Origin: JAWXBM01 sp034440115
GTDB taxonomy: Bacteria > Pseudomonadota > Gammaproteobacteria > Xanthomonadales > SZUA-36
Direction: 5' to 3'
Assembly: GCA_034440115.1 (NCBI GenBank)
Contig: JAWXBM010000101.1
Coordinates: forward strand, 12,753-76,752
DNA length: 64,000 bases
Below are positions 17,832 through 25,666 of this stretch, one piece after another. The notes under the pieces are model-generated. The model saw only the letters and a program-made list of their open reading frames with translations, ran no database searches and was not told where the DNA came from. The stretch's first letter is position 1, and every line of letters starts with the position of its first letter. A program made the translations under genes and the position numbers.

Positions 17832-18605
17832 TTATTCCAACTCCGCCTGCGCTGCCGCAATATCCAGTTGCTCCATCGCATCATTGGGTTGCATTTCCGC
17901 AGCCTTGATGTACAGGTCGGTAACTTCATCCACACGTTTGTCCCCCAATAGCATGTACAAGCCATTGCCATATTCGATATGTGCTATAGGAGACTTCGGG
18001 CATATTTTCAGAGCGGTCTCGAAGTGCTGTAAGGCTTCTTTTTCGCTGGCTCCATAGGTAACAGAGCCCAGCATTTTCCCAACTTTGTCGATGATCTCAG
18101 CGTGGTACATGCCCATAGCGATATGCGCATCTGCATGATCGGGCTGCAGTTCAAGCGTCTTGCGCAGGCTTTGAGAAATTTTACCGCCCACTCCTTGTTT
18201 GAGCGCTTTTACTACCGAAATGCTCTGGCTGTAACGACCCAGATTGAAGGCATGAAAATAGTGGCTGTTGGGGTCATCAGGGTAAGCGACTATTGCTTTC
18301 TCGGCCCGCCCGATGGCGGATTTAAAACACTCAATCTGGCGTTTTGCATCGTCTTCGAGGTAACTGGCATAAATGCCTGTAGCTTTGTTGGCGACTGCAT
18401 GAGCTTGCAAACCCAATCTATCTGCCAACTTTACAGCCGCTTGAAAATCACCCATATGAAACAGCCGCCAGGCTTGCTGCGAATCCTTAGCCTCTGGAAA
18501 AGGTTCACAATCCCCCGCATGTAGCTTTTTCCAGGATTTCTTCAGGGCGGGTCCGGCAAAATCAAATGCGGACGTGTCGTAGGGGAAATCATTCCAGTTG
18601 CTCAC
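17832..18605 (-). CDS. TPR-repeat protein of unknown function
   Basis: A 257-residue soluble protein without signal peptide or membrane helix. Helix pairs with TPR spacing are seen at AWRLFHMGDFQAAVKLADRL, SHYFHAFNLGRY, LRKTLELQPDHADAHIAMGM and LQHFETALKICPKSPIAHIEYG. The last is the clearest TPR signature and is followed by AAEMQPNDAMEQLDIAAA. I recognise no enzymatic domain. It resembles proteins annotated only as tetratricopeptide repeat proteins in marine gammaproteobacteria. It stands between the HerA-like ATPase and a divergent phasin, so a link to lipid or PHA granules is possible but unproven. Confidence 0.75.
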   Translation of the reverse strand: MSNWNDFPYDTSAFDFAGPALKKSWKKLHAGDCEPFPEAKDSQQAWRLFHMGDFQAAVKLADRLGLQAHAVANKATGIYASYLEDDAKRQIECFKSAIGRAEKAIVAYPDDPNSHYFHAFNLGRYSQSISVVKALKQGVGGKISQSLRKTLELQPDHADAHIAMGMYHAEIIDKVGKMLGSVTYGASEKEALQHFETALKICPKSPIAHIEYGNGLYMLLGDKRVDEVTDLYIKAAEMQPNDAMEQLDIAAAQAELE

Positions 18606-18678
18606 TGCGGAATTCTCCTTTTATGCCAATGAGTGTGCCGAGATTCATAAAATAAATCAGGAAACATCGGTTTTTAGT

Positions 18679-18696
18679 GTGATTGCTCTAAATCAC
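18679..18696. promoter_or_regulatory. Palindromic operator candidate upstream of the phasin gene
   Basis: GTGATT and AATCAC form a perfect inverted repeat with a 6-base spacer, just before a TAGAAT sequence (18702-18707) that could be a -10 box. Its position, shared by the divergent TPR and phasin genes, suits a repressor site. The PhaD-like regulator at 19.5-20.2 kb is the obvious candidate, by inference only. Confidence 0.35.
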
Positions 18697-18745
18697 CCTC
18701 CTAGAATAGCAACACTTAATGAAGACACCTAAACAGGAGATTGTC

Positions 18746-19429
18746 ATGGCTAAGAAGACGTTGAAAAAGAAAGTTGCAAACAAGCAGGCTAACAAAGCTG
18801 CCTCTCCCGCTGCAGCAGTTAACAAGGCAGCAGCACCGGTAATCGAATCAGCTCGTGAAATCTGGCTGGCTGGTTTGGGTGCTTTCAATGTGGCCCAGCA
18901 GGAAGGTTACAAAGTGCTGGAAGAAGGCAGTAAGATATTCGAGAAGCTGGTTGCTGAAGGCAGCAAAATTGAGTCCAGGACCCGCAAGGAAGTCCAGGGC
19001 GCCGTTAGTGACATTCGCAGCGAAGTTGAAAGCCGTGTAGTTGGGGCCAAGCATCAGGCAGACGCTGTGCGCAAGCAAGCGGTTGATAACTGGGACAAGC
19101 TCGAGAAGATTTTTGAAGAGCGTGTTGCCCGTTCATTGTCCAAGCTGGGCATTCCCAGTCAGGAAGATGTGAGTAAGCTGTCTGCACGTGTTGCCGAGTT
19201 AAGCACGCGCGTTGATGCGGTCCATGGCAAGCCAGCCGCAAAGGCCAGCCCACCGGCCAAAGCAAGCCAGCCAGCCAAGGCCAGCAAGAAAGTAACTGGC
19301 AAGAAAGTCGCCGGCAAGAAAGCTGCGCGTAAGGTGGCCAAGCCAGCCGCAGCACGCAAAACTCCACGTAAGCCAGCAGCCAAGAAAGTGGCAGCCAAGG
19401 CCGCGACACCGGCAGCTAACTCTAACTAA
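18746..19429 (+). CDS. PhaF-like phasin with histone H1-like basic tail
   Basis: Granule-surface protein. ATG 18746 has AGGAGA five bases upstream; an in-frame ATG at 18719 lacks such a site. Residues about 30-150 form the phasin domain (SAREIWLAGLGAFNVAQQEGYKVLEEG, a long amphipathic helix, then a coiled coil around LSARVAELSTRVD). The last ~60 residues are Lys/Ala/Pro repeats of the KKVAGKKAARK type, as in the DNA-binding tail of Pseudomonas PhaF, which links storage granules to the nucleoid. Length 227 fits. No PHA synthase is in this window, so the granules could be PHA made elsewhere or wax ester/TAG bodies. A strong terminator follows. Confidence 0.88.
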   Translation: MAKKTLKKKVANKQANKAASPAAAVNKAAAPVIESAREIWLAGLGAFNVAQQEGYKVLEEGSKIFEKLVAEGSKIESRTRKEVQGAVSDIRSEVESRVVGAKHQADAVRKQAVDNWDKLEKIFEERVARSLSKLGIPSQEDVSKLSARVAELSTRVDAVHGKPAAKASPPAKASQPAKASKKVTGKKVAGKKAARKVAKPAAARKTPRKPAAKKVAAKAATPAANSN

Positions 19430-19477
19430 GTCAGGCCTCGACTAATCAGGTTTGGCTGGTTTGGAAAGCTCCACGAA

Positions 19478-19515
19478 AGACCGGCTCGGAACTTATTCGA
19501 GCTGGTCTTTTTTTG
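19478..19515 (+). terminator. Rho-independent terminator after the phasin gene
   Basis: An 11-bp stem (19478-19488 with 19498-19508, one G-U pair) and a 9-base loop are followed by a run of seven T. It lies between convergent genes (phasin on +, TetR regulator on -). Confidence 0.85.
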
Positions 19516-19536
19516 CCTCACATCTTGAAGCCGGTA

Positions 19537-20169
19537 TCAGTTCGCATAGCCTTGTACCAATTCGGTGAACTGTTTTCTGTCCGGCGGGCGCAGATAAGGT
19601 ATGACCAACTGCAAGACCCCGGCAATGGCGTTGGTTTGGACCGAACCATTGGCCAGCCCATCTGCGTCAATCAGTTCGGCATAGGAAATCCAGTAAGTCA
19701 GCGCCAGCATCAGGTTGTTGAGCAGCAGGGTTTTCTCATTTTTTGTGATGCGCAGCTTGTCCTGTCGTTCCAGGCTCTCTATCAAGCCTCGAACTGCTTT
19801 GCGCTCCATGCGCAGCAGCCCGAGAAATGCCTTGCCCAAATTGGGTACCTGATGGGCCAGATCAGTCAGGTTTCGGTACAGAAATCTGAATCGCCCCTTC
19901 AGTTCAAAAGACAGGTGCAATTGAAACCACAAGTCTTCGGCTTCCAGCGAAGAATTTTCTGGTACTTCCAGCAGGGGTTGGAACTGCGCCAGGAATCGCT
20001 TGAACAACTCCAGCACGATGTCGTGCTTGCTGCGGAAGTGGTAATACAGGTTGCCGGGGCTGATATCGGCTTCCAGAGCGATCTGATTGGTTGTGACTCT
20101 GGGTTCGCCCAGTTCGTTGAACAAGGACAGACTGATCTCCAGAATATGCTCGCGGGTATTTCGTTTCAC
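19537..20169 (-). CDS. TetR family regulator, PhaD-like
   Basis: A 210-residue one-domain-plus-ligand-pocket repressor or activator. The N-terminal helix-turn-helix is clear: TREHILEISLSLFNELGEPRVTTNQIALEADISPGNLYYHFRSKHDIV. The ISPGNLYYHF recognition helix and LFNELGEP are shared with PhaD, the TetR-type regulator of PHA genes in Pseudomonas. The C-terminal half is helical with no motif I can assign; it would bind an effector, perhaps an acyl-CoA. It lies between the phasin (convergent) and the acyl-CoA-binding protein gene (same strand, 51 bases upstream), which suggests control of storage-lipid genes. PhaD function itself is inferred. Confidence 0.82.
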   Translation of the reverse strand: MKRNTREHILEISLSLFNELGEPRVTTNQIALEADISPGNLYYHFRSKHDIVLELFKRFLAQFQPLLEVPENSSLEAEDLWFQLHLSFELKGRFRFLYRNLTDLAHQVPNLGKAFLGLLRMERKAVRGLIESLERQDKLRITKNEKTLLLNNLMLALTYWISYAELIDADGLANGSVQTNAIAGVLQLVIPYLRPPDRKQFTELVQGYAN

Positions 20170-20220
20170 CGGAATTCCAGTCTGGTCTGTTTGTTCTTAG
20201 CATTTTTCACGGCATTGAAG

Positions 20221-20484
20221 TCACATTGATCCGCCCAATTTGCGAACCATTTCAATGTGCTGCTTTTGAGCATCGGCGCTGGACATGCGAGCTAACTTGC
20301 CCCAGGCTTCGTACTTGGCGCTGCCGATAAAGTCCATGAAACCTGGCTTTTCTCCGGATACGTCTCCCGCCGATCCCTGTTTGTAGAGTGCGTAGAGCTT
20401 CAACAGGGTGTTGTTGTCCGGCTTCTCAGGCAGGGATTTGGCAGCGGCTGCCGCCTGTTCAAATTGTTGTGATACTTCGCTCAT
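20221..20484 (-). CDS. Acyl-CoA-binding protein (ACBP)
   Basis: An 87-residue four-helix protein that sequesters long-chain acyl-CoA. The start at 20484 gives MSEVSQQFEQAAAAAKSLPEKPDN; reading further upstream adds residues with no family match. The ACBP signature is unmistakable: LLKLYALYKQGSAGDVSGEKPGFMDF followed by AKYEAWGKL. The binding tyrosines (YALYKQ) and lysine are present. ACBPs are universal in eukaryotes but patchy in bacteria. The gene is divergent from the fatty acyl-CoA reductase (184 bases between starts) and upstream of the PhaD-like regulator on the same strand, so it may supply or buffer the reductase substrate. Confidence 0.93.
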   Translation of the reverse strand: MSEVSQQFEQAAAAAKSLPEKPDNNTLLKLYALYKQGSAGDVSGEKPGFMDFIGSAKYEAWGKLARMSSADAQKQHIEMVRKLGGSM

Positions 20485-20668
20485 AGTTGACTCGCTATGG
20501 TTTTGAAGGGCAATCATCATGCTAACGCATTCTGGTAAGATCGTCACAGGCCAGAGCGCGGAATGGGCACAATATTATTTGCACCCTGTAAACTGACGGC
20601 GCAAGGCCGCACCATGGTTCATGTTGCCAAGAATCAGGTAGCAGGCCGATCTAGATAACGGAGCAAAA

Positions 20669-22651
20669 ATGAATTATTTCGTCACCGGTGGCACAGGCTT
20701 TCTTGGTCAAAACCTCATTGATCGTCTGCTGAAGCGCAAAGGCAGTATTTACGTACTAGTGCGTTCAGGTTCACGCGAAAAACTTGAGAAGCTGAAAAAG
20801 CGCTGGGGTGGAGACGCTAAGCGGGTGATTGCTGTAACCGGCGACATCGGCAAAAAGAACCTCGGTGTGTCACCGGCCAAACGCAAAGAAATTGAAGGAA
20901 AAATAGCGCATTTCTTTCACCTGGCAGCAGTCTACGACATCAAGGCAGACGCGGCGAGCCAGGAACTAGCCAATACCGAGGGCACAGCCAATGCAGTTGA
21001 TTTTGCTGAAACCATTAAAGCCAAACGATTTCACCATGTCAGTTCGATCGCGGCTGCTGGTCTGTACCCTGGCACCTTCCGTGAAGACATGTTTGAAGAA
21101 GCTTTAGGCTTGGACAACCCCTATTTTCGCACCAAGCACGACGCGGAAGGAGTAGTGCGGCACAAGTGCAATATACCCTGGCGTGTTTATCGCCCGGGTA
21201 TTGTCGTAGGTGACTCCAAAACTGGCGAAATCGATAAAGTTGATGGGCCATACTATTTCTTCAAGCTGATTCAGAAAATGCGTCGCATGATGCCGCCCTG
21301 GATGCCTGCAATTGGCTTGGAAGGGGGGCGCCTGAATATTGTGCCGGTTGATTTTGTGATTGACGCGCTGGATCACATTGCCCATAAGGCAGGCGAAGAC
21401 GGCAAATGTTTTCATCTGACGGACCCCAAGCCATTACGCATTGGTGAAGTGCTGAATCTGTTTGCTGACGCAGCCCATGCGCCACAAATGACCATGCGGA
21501 TAGATGCTCGCCTGTTCAGCTTTATTCCTTCGGTGATCAAGCAGGGCATCATGATGCTGCCGCCGGCCCGCAGGATTCGCAACCAGATATTAAAAGACCT
21601 GGGTATTCCGCCACAGGTGCTGGAGTTCATCAATTACCCTACCAAGTTCGACAGCCGTGAAACCGAACGGGCCCTGAAAGGCACCAATATTTCTGTTCCC
21701 GCACTTGAAGATTACGCCTGGCGTTTGTGGGATTACTGGGAACGGCACCTGGATCCTGATCTGTTCATCGATCGCAGTTTGCGCGGACATGTAAAAGACA
21801 AGGTGGTTGCTGTAACTGGAGGTTCGTCGGGTATCGGCTATGCCACTGCGGTCATGATGGCCAGAGCTGGCGCCAGAGTTGCTATCGTGGCCAGGGACAA
21901 GGACAAGCTGGCTGAGACGGTAAGGGAAATCCGCGATGCGGGTGGACAGGCCTGGAGCTATTCAGCCGATTTGGCGGAAATCGATGCCTGCGACAGGGTG
22001 GTAAAGGAGATTCAGGAAGAATTGGGTCCGATCGATATCCTGGTCAACAATGCCGGACGTTCCATTCGCCGGTCCATTTCTTCTTCTTATGATCGATTTC
22101 ATGATTATGAACGCACCATGCAGTTGAACTATTTCGGCAGCCTGCGCCTGATCATGAATGTGTTGCCAGCCATGGAACAGCGGCACAGTGGCCAGATCAT
22201 CAATATTTCTTCCATTGGTGTTTTAACCAATGCACCGAGGTTTTCGGCCTATGTGGCATCTAAAGCGGCACTGGATTCATTTTCCCGCTGTGCGGCTGCA
22301 GAATTTAACGATATAGGTGTCAGTTTCACAACCATCAATATGCCGTTGGTCAGGACACCCATGATTGCGCCTACGAAACTGTATGACAATGTGCCCACCA
22401 TCACGCCAGAAGAAGCCGCCAATATGGTGAAACATGCGGTCATTTATAAGCCACAGCGTGTTGCCACCCGTCTCGGTGTGTTTGCGCAAGTACTTCATGC
22501 GATCGCACCCAAGGTGGCAGAGATTGTTATGAACAGTGCTTTCCGAATGTTTCCGGATTCAGCAGCCGCAAAAGGTGTCAAGCAAGGCCAGGTCGAGGCC
22601 TCGCAGGAACAACTGGCCTTTGCCAGCCTGATGCGTGGCATCCATTGGTAG
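20669..22651 (+). CDS. Two-domain fatty acyl-CoA reductase (alcohol-forming type)
   Basis: Predicted to reduce fatty acyl-CoA to aldehyde and then to fatty alcohol with NADPH. The 660 residues and both domains match the Marinobacter acyl-CoA reductase type. The N-terminal extended-SDR domain starts MNYFVTGGTGFLGQNL, with a YxxxK pair at Y152/K156 (YFRTKHD) and the MVIG-like YRPGIVVGDSKTGE segment. The C-terminal classical SDR domain has TGGSSGIG from residue 383, NNAG, and YVASK at Y528/K532. The C-terminal SAFRMFPDS and LMRGIHW are also family features. GGAG precedes the ATG. With WS/DGAT at 14.4 kb it forms a complete wax ester pathway; a role in other lipid reduction cannot be excluded. 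Confidence 0.92.
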   Translation: MNYFVTGGTGFLGQNLIDRLLKRKGSIYVLVRSGSREKLEKLKKRWGGDAKRVIAVTGDIGKKNLGVSPAKRKEIEGKIAHFFHLAAVYDIKADAASQELANTEGTANAVDFAETIKAKRFHHVSSIAAAGLYPGTFREDMFEEALGLDNPYFRTKHDAEGVVRHKCNIPWRVYRPGIVVGDSKTGEIDKVDGPYYFFKLIQKMRRMMPPWMPAIGLEGGRLNIVPVDFVIDALDHIAHKAGEDGKCFHLTDPKPLRIGEVLNLFADAAHAPQMTMRIDARLFSFIPSVIKQGIMMLPPARRIRNQILKDLGIPPQVLEFINYPTKFDSRETERALKGTNISVPALEDYAWRLWDYWERHLDPDLFIDRSLRGHVKDKVVAVTGGSSGIGYATAVMMARAGARVAIVARDKDKLAETVREIRDAGGQAWSYSADLAEIDACDRVVKEIQEELGPIDILVNNAGRSIRRSISSSYDRFHDYERTMQLNYFGSLRLIMNVLPAMEQRHSGQIINISSIGVLTNAPRFSAYVASKAALDSFSRCAAAEFNDIGVSFTTINMPLVRTPMIAPTKLYDNVPTITPEEAANMVKHAVIYKPQRVATRLGVFAQVLHAIAPKVAEIVMNSAFRMFPDSAAAKGVKQGQVEASQEQLAFASLMRGIHW

Positions 22652-22733
22652 AGTTGAGTACCAGCCAAGTGCCAACTAAATGCCAAAAATAACGCCAGAA
22701 AACCCAAATATTAATGATTAAGGAAAATGTTCC

Positions 22734-23183
22734 ATGTTGAAGTTAAATGACCCCGCACCGGATTTCGCTCTGGATGATGACCAGGGCGGACAGTTCACCT
22801 TATCGGCTAACCGCGGCGAAAAAATCCTACTGGTTTTTTATCCTGGAGACAATACGCCGGTATGCACCAAGCAGTTGTGTGAATATCGCGATGGCGTCGA
22901 GGCCTTCGCAGACCTCGGTGTGCGGGTGGTGGGTATCAGCAAGGACGATGCCGCTTCTCATCAGAAGTTTCGCGCTAAACATAAGCTGCCATTCAGTTTG
23001 TTGAGTGATCATAATCTGAAGGTTGCCGGTCTTTATGACAGCAAGGGCATCATGGGCATGAAGCGTTCCATTTTTCTGGTAGACGAAAAAGGCATAATCC
23101 GCTATCTGCATGTTGAAAGCCTGGCCTTGTTCAGACGCAGCAAAGACGAGCTGGTTGGAGTAATTTCCCAGCTCGACACATAA
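22734..23183 (+). CDS. Bcp/PrxQ-type peroxiredoxin
   Basis: Thiol peroxidase that reduces H2O2 and organic, including fatty-acid, hydroperoxides. The peroxidatic Cys44 is in FYPGDNTPVCTKQLCEYRD and the resolving Cys49 is five residues on, the atypical 2-Cys arrangement of the Bcp group. Cytoplasmic, with no signal peptide; 149 residues is usual. It follows the acyl-CoA reductase by 82 bases and precedes the FFLEELY-motif gene by 12, so it probably belongs to the same transcript. It might protect storage lipids from peroxidation, which is inference. AAGGAAAA precedes the start. Confidence 0.92.
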   Translation: MLKLNDPAPDFALDDDQGGQFTLSANRGEKILLVFYPGDNTPVCTKQLCEYRDGVEAFADLGVRVVGISKDDAASHQKFRAKHKLPFSLLSDHNLKVAGLYDSKGIMGMKRSIFLVDEKGIIRYLHVESLALFRRSKDELVGVISQLDT

Positions 23184-23195
23184 TTTCTAAAGCTT

Positions 23196-23909
23196 ATGGT
23201 TGCGGCTGCTCAAGCCTTTCGACAGGCTTTGCAGGGCAGCAATGAATTCGCTTGGGCCATTGACCAGCCCGAGTTTCCCTTGGCTGAATTCTTGCTCGTG
23301 CAAGATTGGCAAAGACAGCGATTCAAAATCACCTACGCTGATTTTGTTGCCAGTAACACCGACCAGGCCGCTTGTCGGTTCTTCCTCGAAGAGCTTTACG
23401 GTGGCCTGGGTTTTCGTCAGCGCGATGAAGATGTGCACCGTGTTGAGCCCATCATGAGTCGTTTGTTGCCGGAGAAGGCCTTGCAGGCTCTGACTGAAGC
23501 ATTGCAGTTGCAGGTGATCAGCCTGGAACTGGATTTGTGTATGGCTGAGGAAATTCGTCGAACAGGTCTGTCGCAAATTGAAGAGACAGACTATGCCAGT
23601 ATTTACCAAAATTGTTTTCGCCAACCGGAGCGGCTGCGACAAATCAATTTGATTCGTAAATTAGGTCACGAACTGGAGGCGCTGACACGAATGCCACTGT
23701 TGTTGGGACTGGTAAAAGCAGTCCGCAAGCCTGCGGTTGCCTCGGGCTTTGGCCGTTTACATCGTTTTCTGGAGCAGGGCTTGTCGGCATTCAAGCAGTT
23801 GCAGGACCCTCATCATTTTGTAGAAAGCATTTATCAACGTGAGCTTGCTCTTATGCAGAAATGGCAGGCTGAGAAGCCGCACAACAACGATGATTCAGTC
23901 AGTTGTTGA
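23196..23909 (+). CDS. Conserved protein with FFLEELY motif, function unknown
   Basis: A 237-residue soluble, mainly helical protein. Near residue 62 it has RFFLEELYGGLGFRQRDEDV, the hallmark of a small family known in pseudomonads only as the FFLEELY-motif protein. I know of no biochemical function. Further conserved-looking stretches are the acidic MAEEIRRTG and LIRKLGHELEALTRMP, then LHRFLEQGLSAFKQL. It starts 12 bases after the peroxiredoxin stop and its last 11 bases overlap the convergent PHA granule-system gene. There is no evidence of a metal site or nucleotide motif. Confidence 0.72.
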   Translation: MVAAAQAFRQALQGSNEFAWAIDQPEFPLAEFLLVQDWQRQRFKITYADFVASNTDQAACRFFLEELYGGLGFRQRDEDVHRVEPIMSRLLPEKALQALTEALQLQVISLELDLCMAEEIRRTGLSQIEETDYASIYQNCFRQPERLRQINLIRKLGHELEALTRMPLLLGLVKAVRKPAVASGFGRLHRFLEQGLSAFKQLQDPHHFVESIYQRELALMQKWQAEKPHNNDDSVSC

Positions 23910-24189
23910 AGGTGCAGTCAAAATGATCACGCAGGTAATGGCGAATTTCATTTTCCAGCTTGTCCTTGAACAACGACAGCATAAAGCCAAGTTCCGCAAG
24001 GATATGAATCTGTTTTCCGTCAACTTTGATCGTGCCATTTACTCCTGTGCGTTGAAAGTGAATGGTGTCTTCGTCCCAGCCATATTCAATATCAAATTTG
24101 TTCGCCAGATCTTGTGCCAACTGGTCAGCCGCATCCTGCGCATCTTCGCGGCTCATGGTATGCAAAGCATGGATGTCAATTCCGGGCAT
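23899..24189 (-). CDS. Polyhydroxyalkanoate granule-system family protein
   Basis: A 96-residue protein of the family named polyhydroxyalkanoic acid system / PHA_gran_rgn. Typical features are the N-terminal HTMSREDAQDAADQLAQDL helix, the strand stretch KFDIEYGWDEDTIHFQR with TGVNGTIKVDGKQIHILAELG, and the helical end LFKDKLENEIRHYL. Its molecular role is not established; members are found near PHA genes. It is one of several storage-granule genes in this stretch (phasin, PhaD-like regulator), though no phaC is present. Its 3' end overlaps that of the FFLEELY-motif gene. Confidence 0.8.
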   Translation of the reverse strand: MPGIDIHALHTMSREDAQDAADQLAQDLANKFDIEYGWDEDTIHFQRTGVNGTIKVDGKQIHILAELGFMLSLFKDKLENEIRHYLRDHFDCTFNN

Positions 24190-24272
24190 GTTTGTTCCGA
24201 CCTGTTTTGGGCTGAGTGCAGTTTAGTGCGAGTTGTGGTTCGCAACCAGTCCGTGCGGGGGTTTGCCGCCCA

Positions 24273-25550
24273 ATGAAACATTCAGGGAAACATTCTGGGA
24301 AATATTCTGGGAAATATTCTGGGAAACAATCTGGGAAACAATCTGGGGAATTATCCGGGAAATTACGCTGGCGTATCGCGGCTGTTTTATTCAGCCTTGT
24401 GCTGGCGATTTTAGTGACACTGGTGTTCAGTGCCAGCTCGTGGCTGGAAACCGAAGCGGGCCGCAACCTGTTGCAACGTGAGTTGGGAAAGAGTCTGGGT
24501 CTCAAGGCTGAATTGCGGGAAGATTATGCACTGAAGCTGTTTCCCGGAATTCGCATTGCGGGAAAACAATTGCTGCTCAGCCCAGTCGATACAAACCAGC
24601 CAATCGCAGAGATTGATGCTTACGAGCTGCATTTGGCTCTGTGGCCGCTGTTGCGCAAGGAAATACTGATCCACAAACTTGCCGTGTACAACGGCCGCCT
24701 GGATGTGGATTTGCTATCACAGCAGGCTGAGACTGGAGTTGAAGGCCCGGCCTTGCAATTGCCGAAAATCGAATCCATGGTAATTACCGGGCTGAGATTG
24801 TTCCAAGCCAGCAAGGAATCTATTCGAATATCCAGACTGGAAGTGCAGAATTTTGCGGACAGCCGGAAAGCTCCCTTTAACCTCGAACTGACCCTGCCGG
24901 CCACCACGGCCAAGTCCAGCACCATCAGTCTTGAAGGTGTTATGCAGCTCGCTGCGAATCCTTTCAAGATAAGCCTTGATGTCGATGGCGTATTGCTGTC
25001 ATTGGACGGGCAGGCTTGGCCTTTGGGTGCGGGGCAACTGAACTGGTCTGGTGAAAGTGGCGAGGCTACGGCTCAATTACAGGGTAAGCTGCTGGGCTTT
25101 TCCAGCAACATCGAGTTATCAGCACAAATGACGGATTCGATGATTTTGCAAGCGCGGCTTGAGCTGCGTTCCAGTGATTCCCATTTACTGGCAGCCAGGC
25201 TGCAGGCAGTTGAAGAGGCCAGTCGTTGGTCGCTGCAGCAAGTAAACTTGAACCTGGATGGGCAGGAGTTGGTTGGTTCTGGATGTTTGGAAACCAGCGA
25301 TCCAGTCCTGTTGCAATTGCAACTGCACACCAATCAATTGGATGTGGATGCCTTGCAAGAACTGCTGCCTGCGAACTTATTGCCTGCGAGTAATGATAAA
25401 GATTCAGCCTCACTGGATTTACCCTTGCAGCTTGCAATTGTGCTGAATGCCGATCAAGCGACGATGTCGGGTGCTATTGGCCGCGATGTTCGTTTGTTGC
25501 TTGGAAGTGAACCCGATTGCTCCGCAGATGGAAATCAGCTTTTGAACTAA
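24273..25550 (+). CDS. AsmA-like membrane-anchored protein with 12-bp repeat N-terminus
   Basis: The N-terminal 30 residues are tandem xSGK tetrapeptides coded by a 12-bp minisatellite. A membrane helix follows (IAAVLFSLVLAILVTLVFSA) and then an AsmA-like periplasmic domain (ETEAGRNLLQRELGKSLGLKAELRE; FPGIRIAGKQLLLSP; HLALWPLLRKEILIHKLAVYNGRLDVD). AsmA proteins act in envelope lipid transport or homeostasis. At 425 residues it is shorter than usual (about 600-700) and stops without the C-terminal AsmA repeat, so it may be truncated or a short paralogue. ATG 24273 is used; an upstream alternative would add 19 residues with no family match. It points the same way as pheA, 116 bases on. Confidence 0.75.
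   Translation: MKHSGKHSGKYSGKYSGKQSGKQSGELSGKLRWRIAAVLFSLVLAILVTLVFSASSWLETEAGRNLLQRELGKSLGLKAELREDYALKLFPGIRIAGKQLLLSPVDTNQPIAEIDAYELHLALWPLLRKEILIHKLAVYNGRLDVDLLSQQAETGVEGPALQLPKIESMVITGLRLFQASKESIRISRLEVQNFADSRKAPFNLELTLPATTAKSSTISLEGVMQLAANPFKISLDVDGVLLSLDGQAWPLGAGQLNWSGESGEATAQLQGKLLGFSSNIELSAQMTDSMILQARLELRSSDSHLLAARLQAVEEASRWSLQQVNLNLDGQELVGSGCLETSDPVLLQLQLHTNQLDVDALQELLPANLLPASNDKDSASLDLPLQLAIVLNADQATMSGAIGRDVRLLLGSEPDCSADGNQLLN
24279..24362 (+). repeat. 12-bp minisatellite, seven units, inside the AsmA-like gene
   Basis: Seven consecutive 12-base units with consensus YATTCTGGGAAA, diverging toward the 3' end, encode HSGK HSGK YSGK YSGK QSGK QSGE LSGK. Copy changes would keep the frame. 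Units 3 and 4 are identical, which points to recent expansion. Confidence 0.9.
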
Positions 25551-25622
25551 GACTATGGGCGCAGCCTTGAGCCTTGCTTTACAATCACCCGTTCTGTCAT
25601 AAATCAGATGAATGGGCCTGAC

Positions 25623-25656
25623 TCGGCCCAAGTCGGCCCAAGTCGGCCCAAGTCGG
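25623..25656 (+). repeat. 10-bp tandem repeat just before pheA
   Basis: Three exact copies of TCGGCCCAAG plus the first four bases of a fourth end 11 bases before the pheA start codon. The ten-base unit is one helical turn. No coding role is seen; it would alter the spacing between any upstream promoter and the pheA ribosome site. Confidence 0.85.
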
Positions 25657-25666
25657 AAATATTTGA

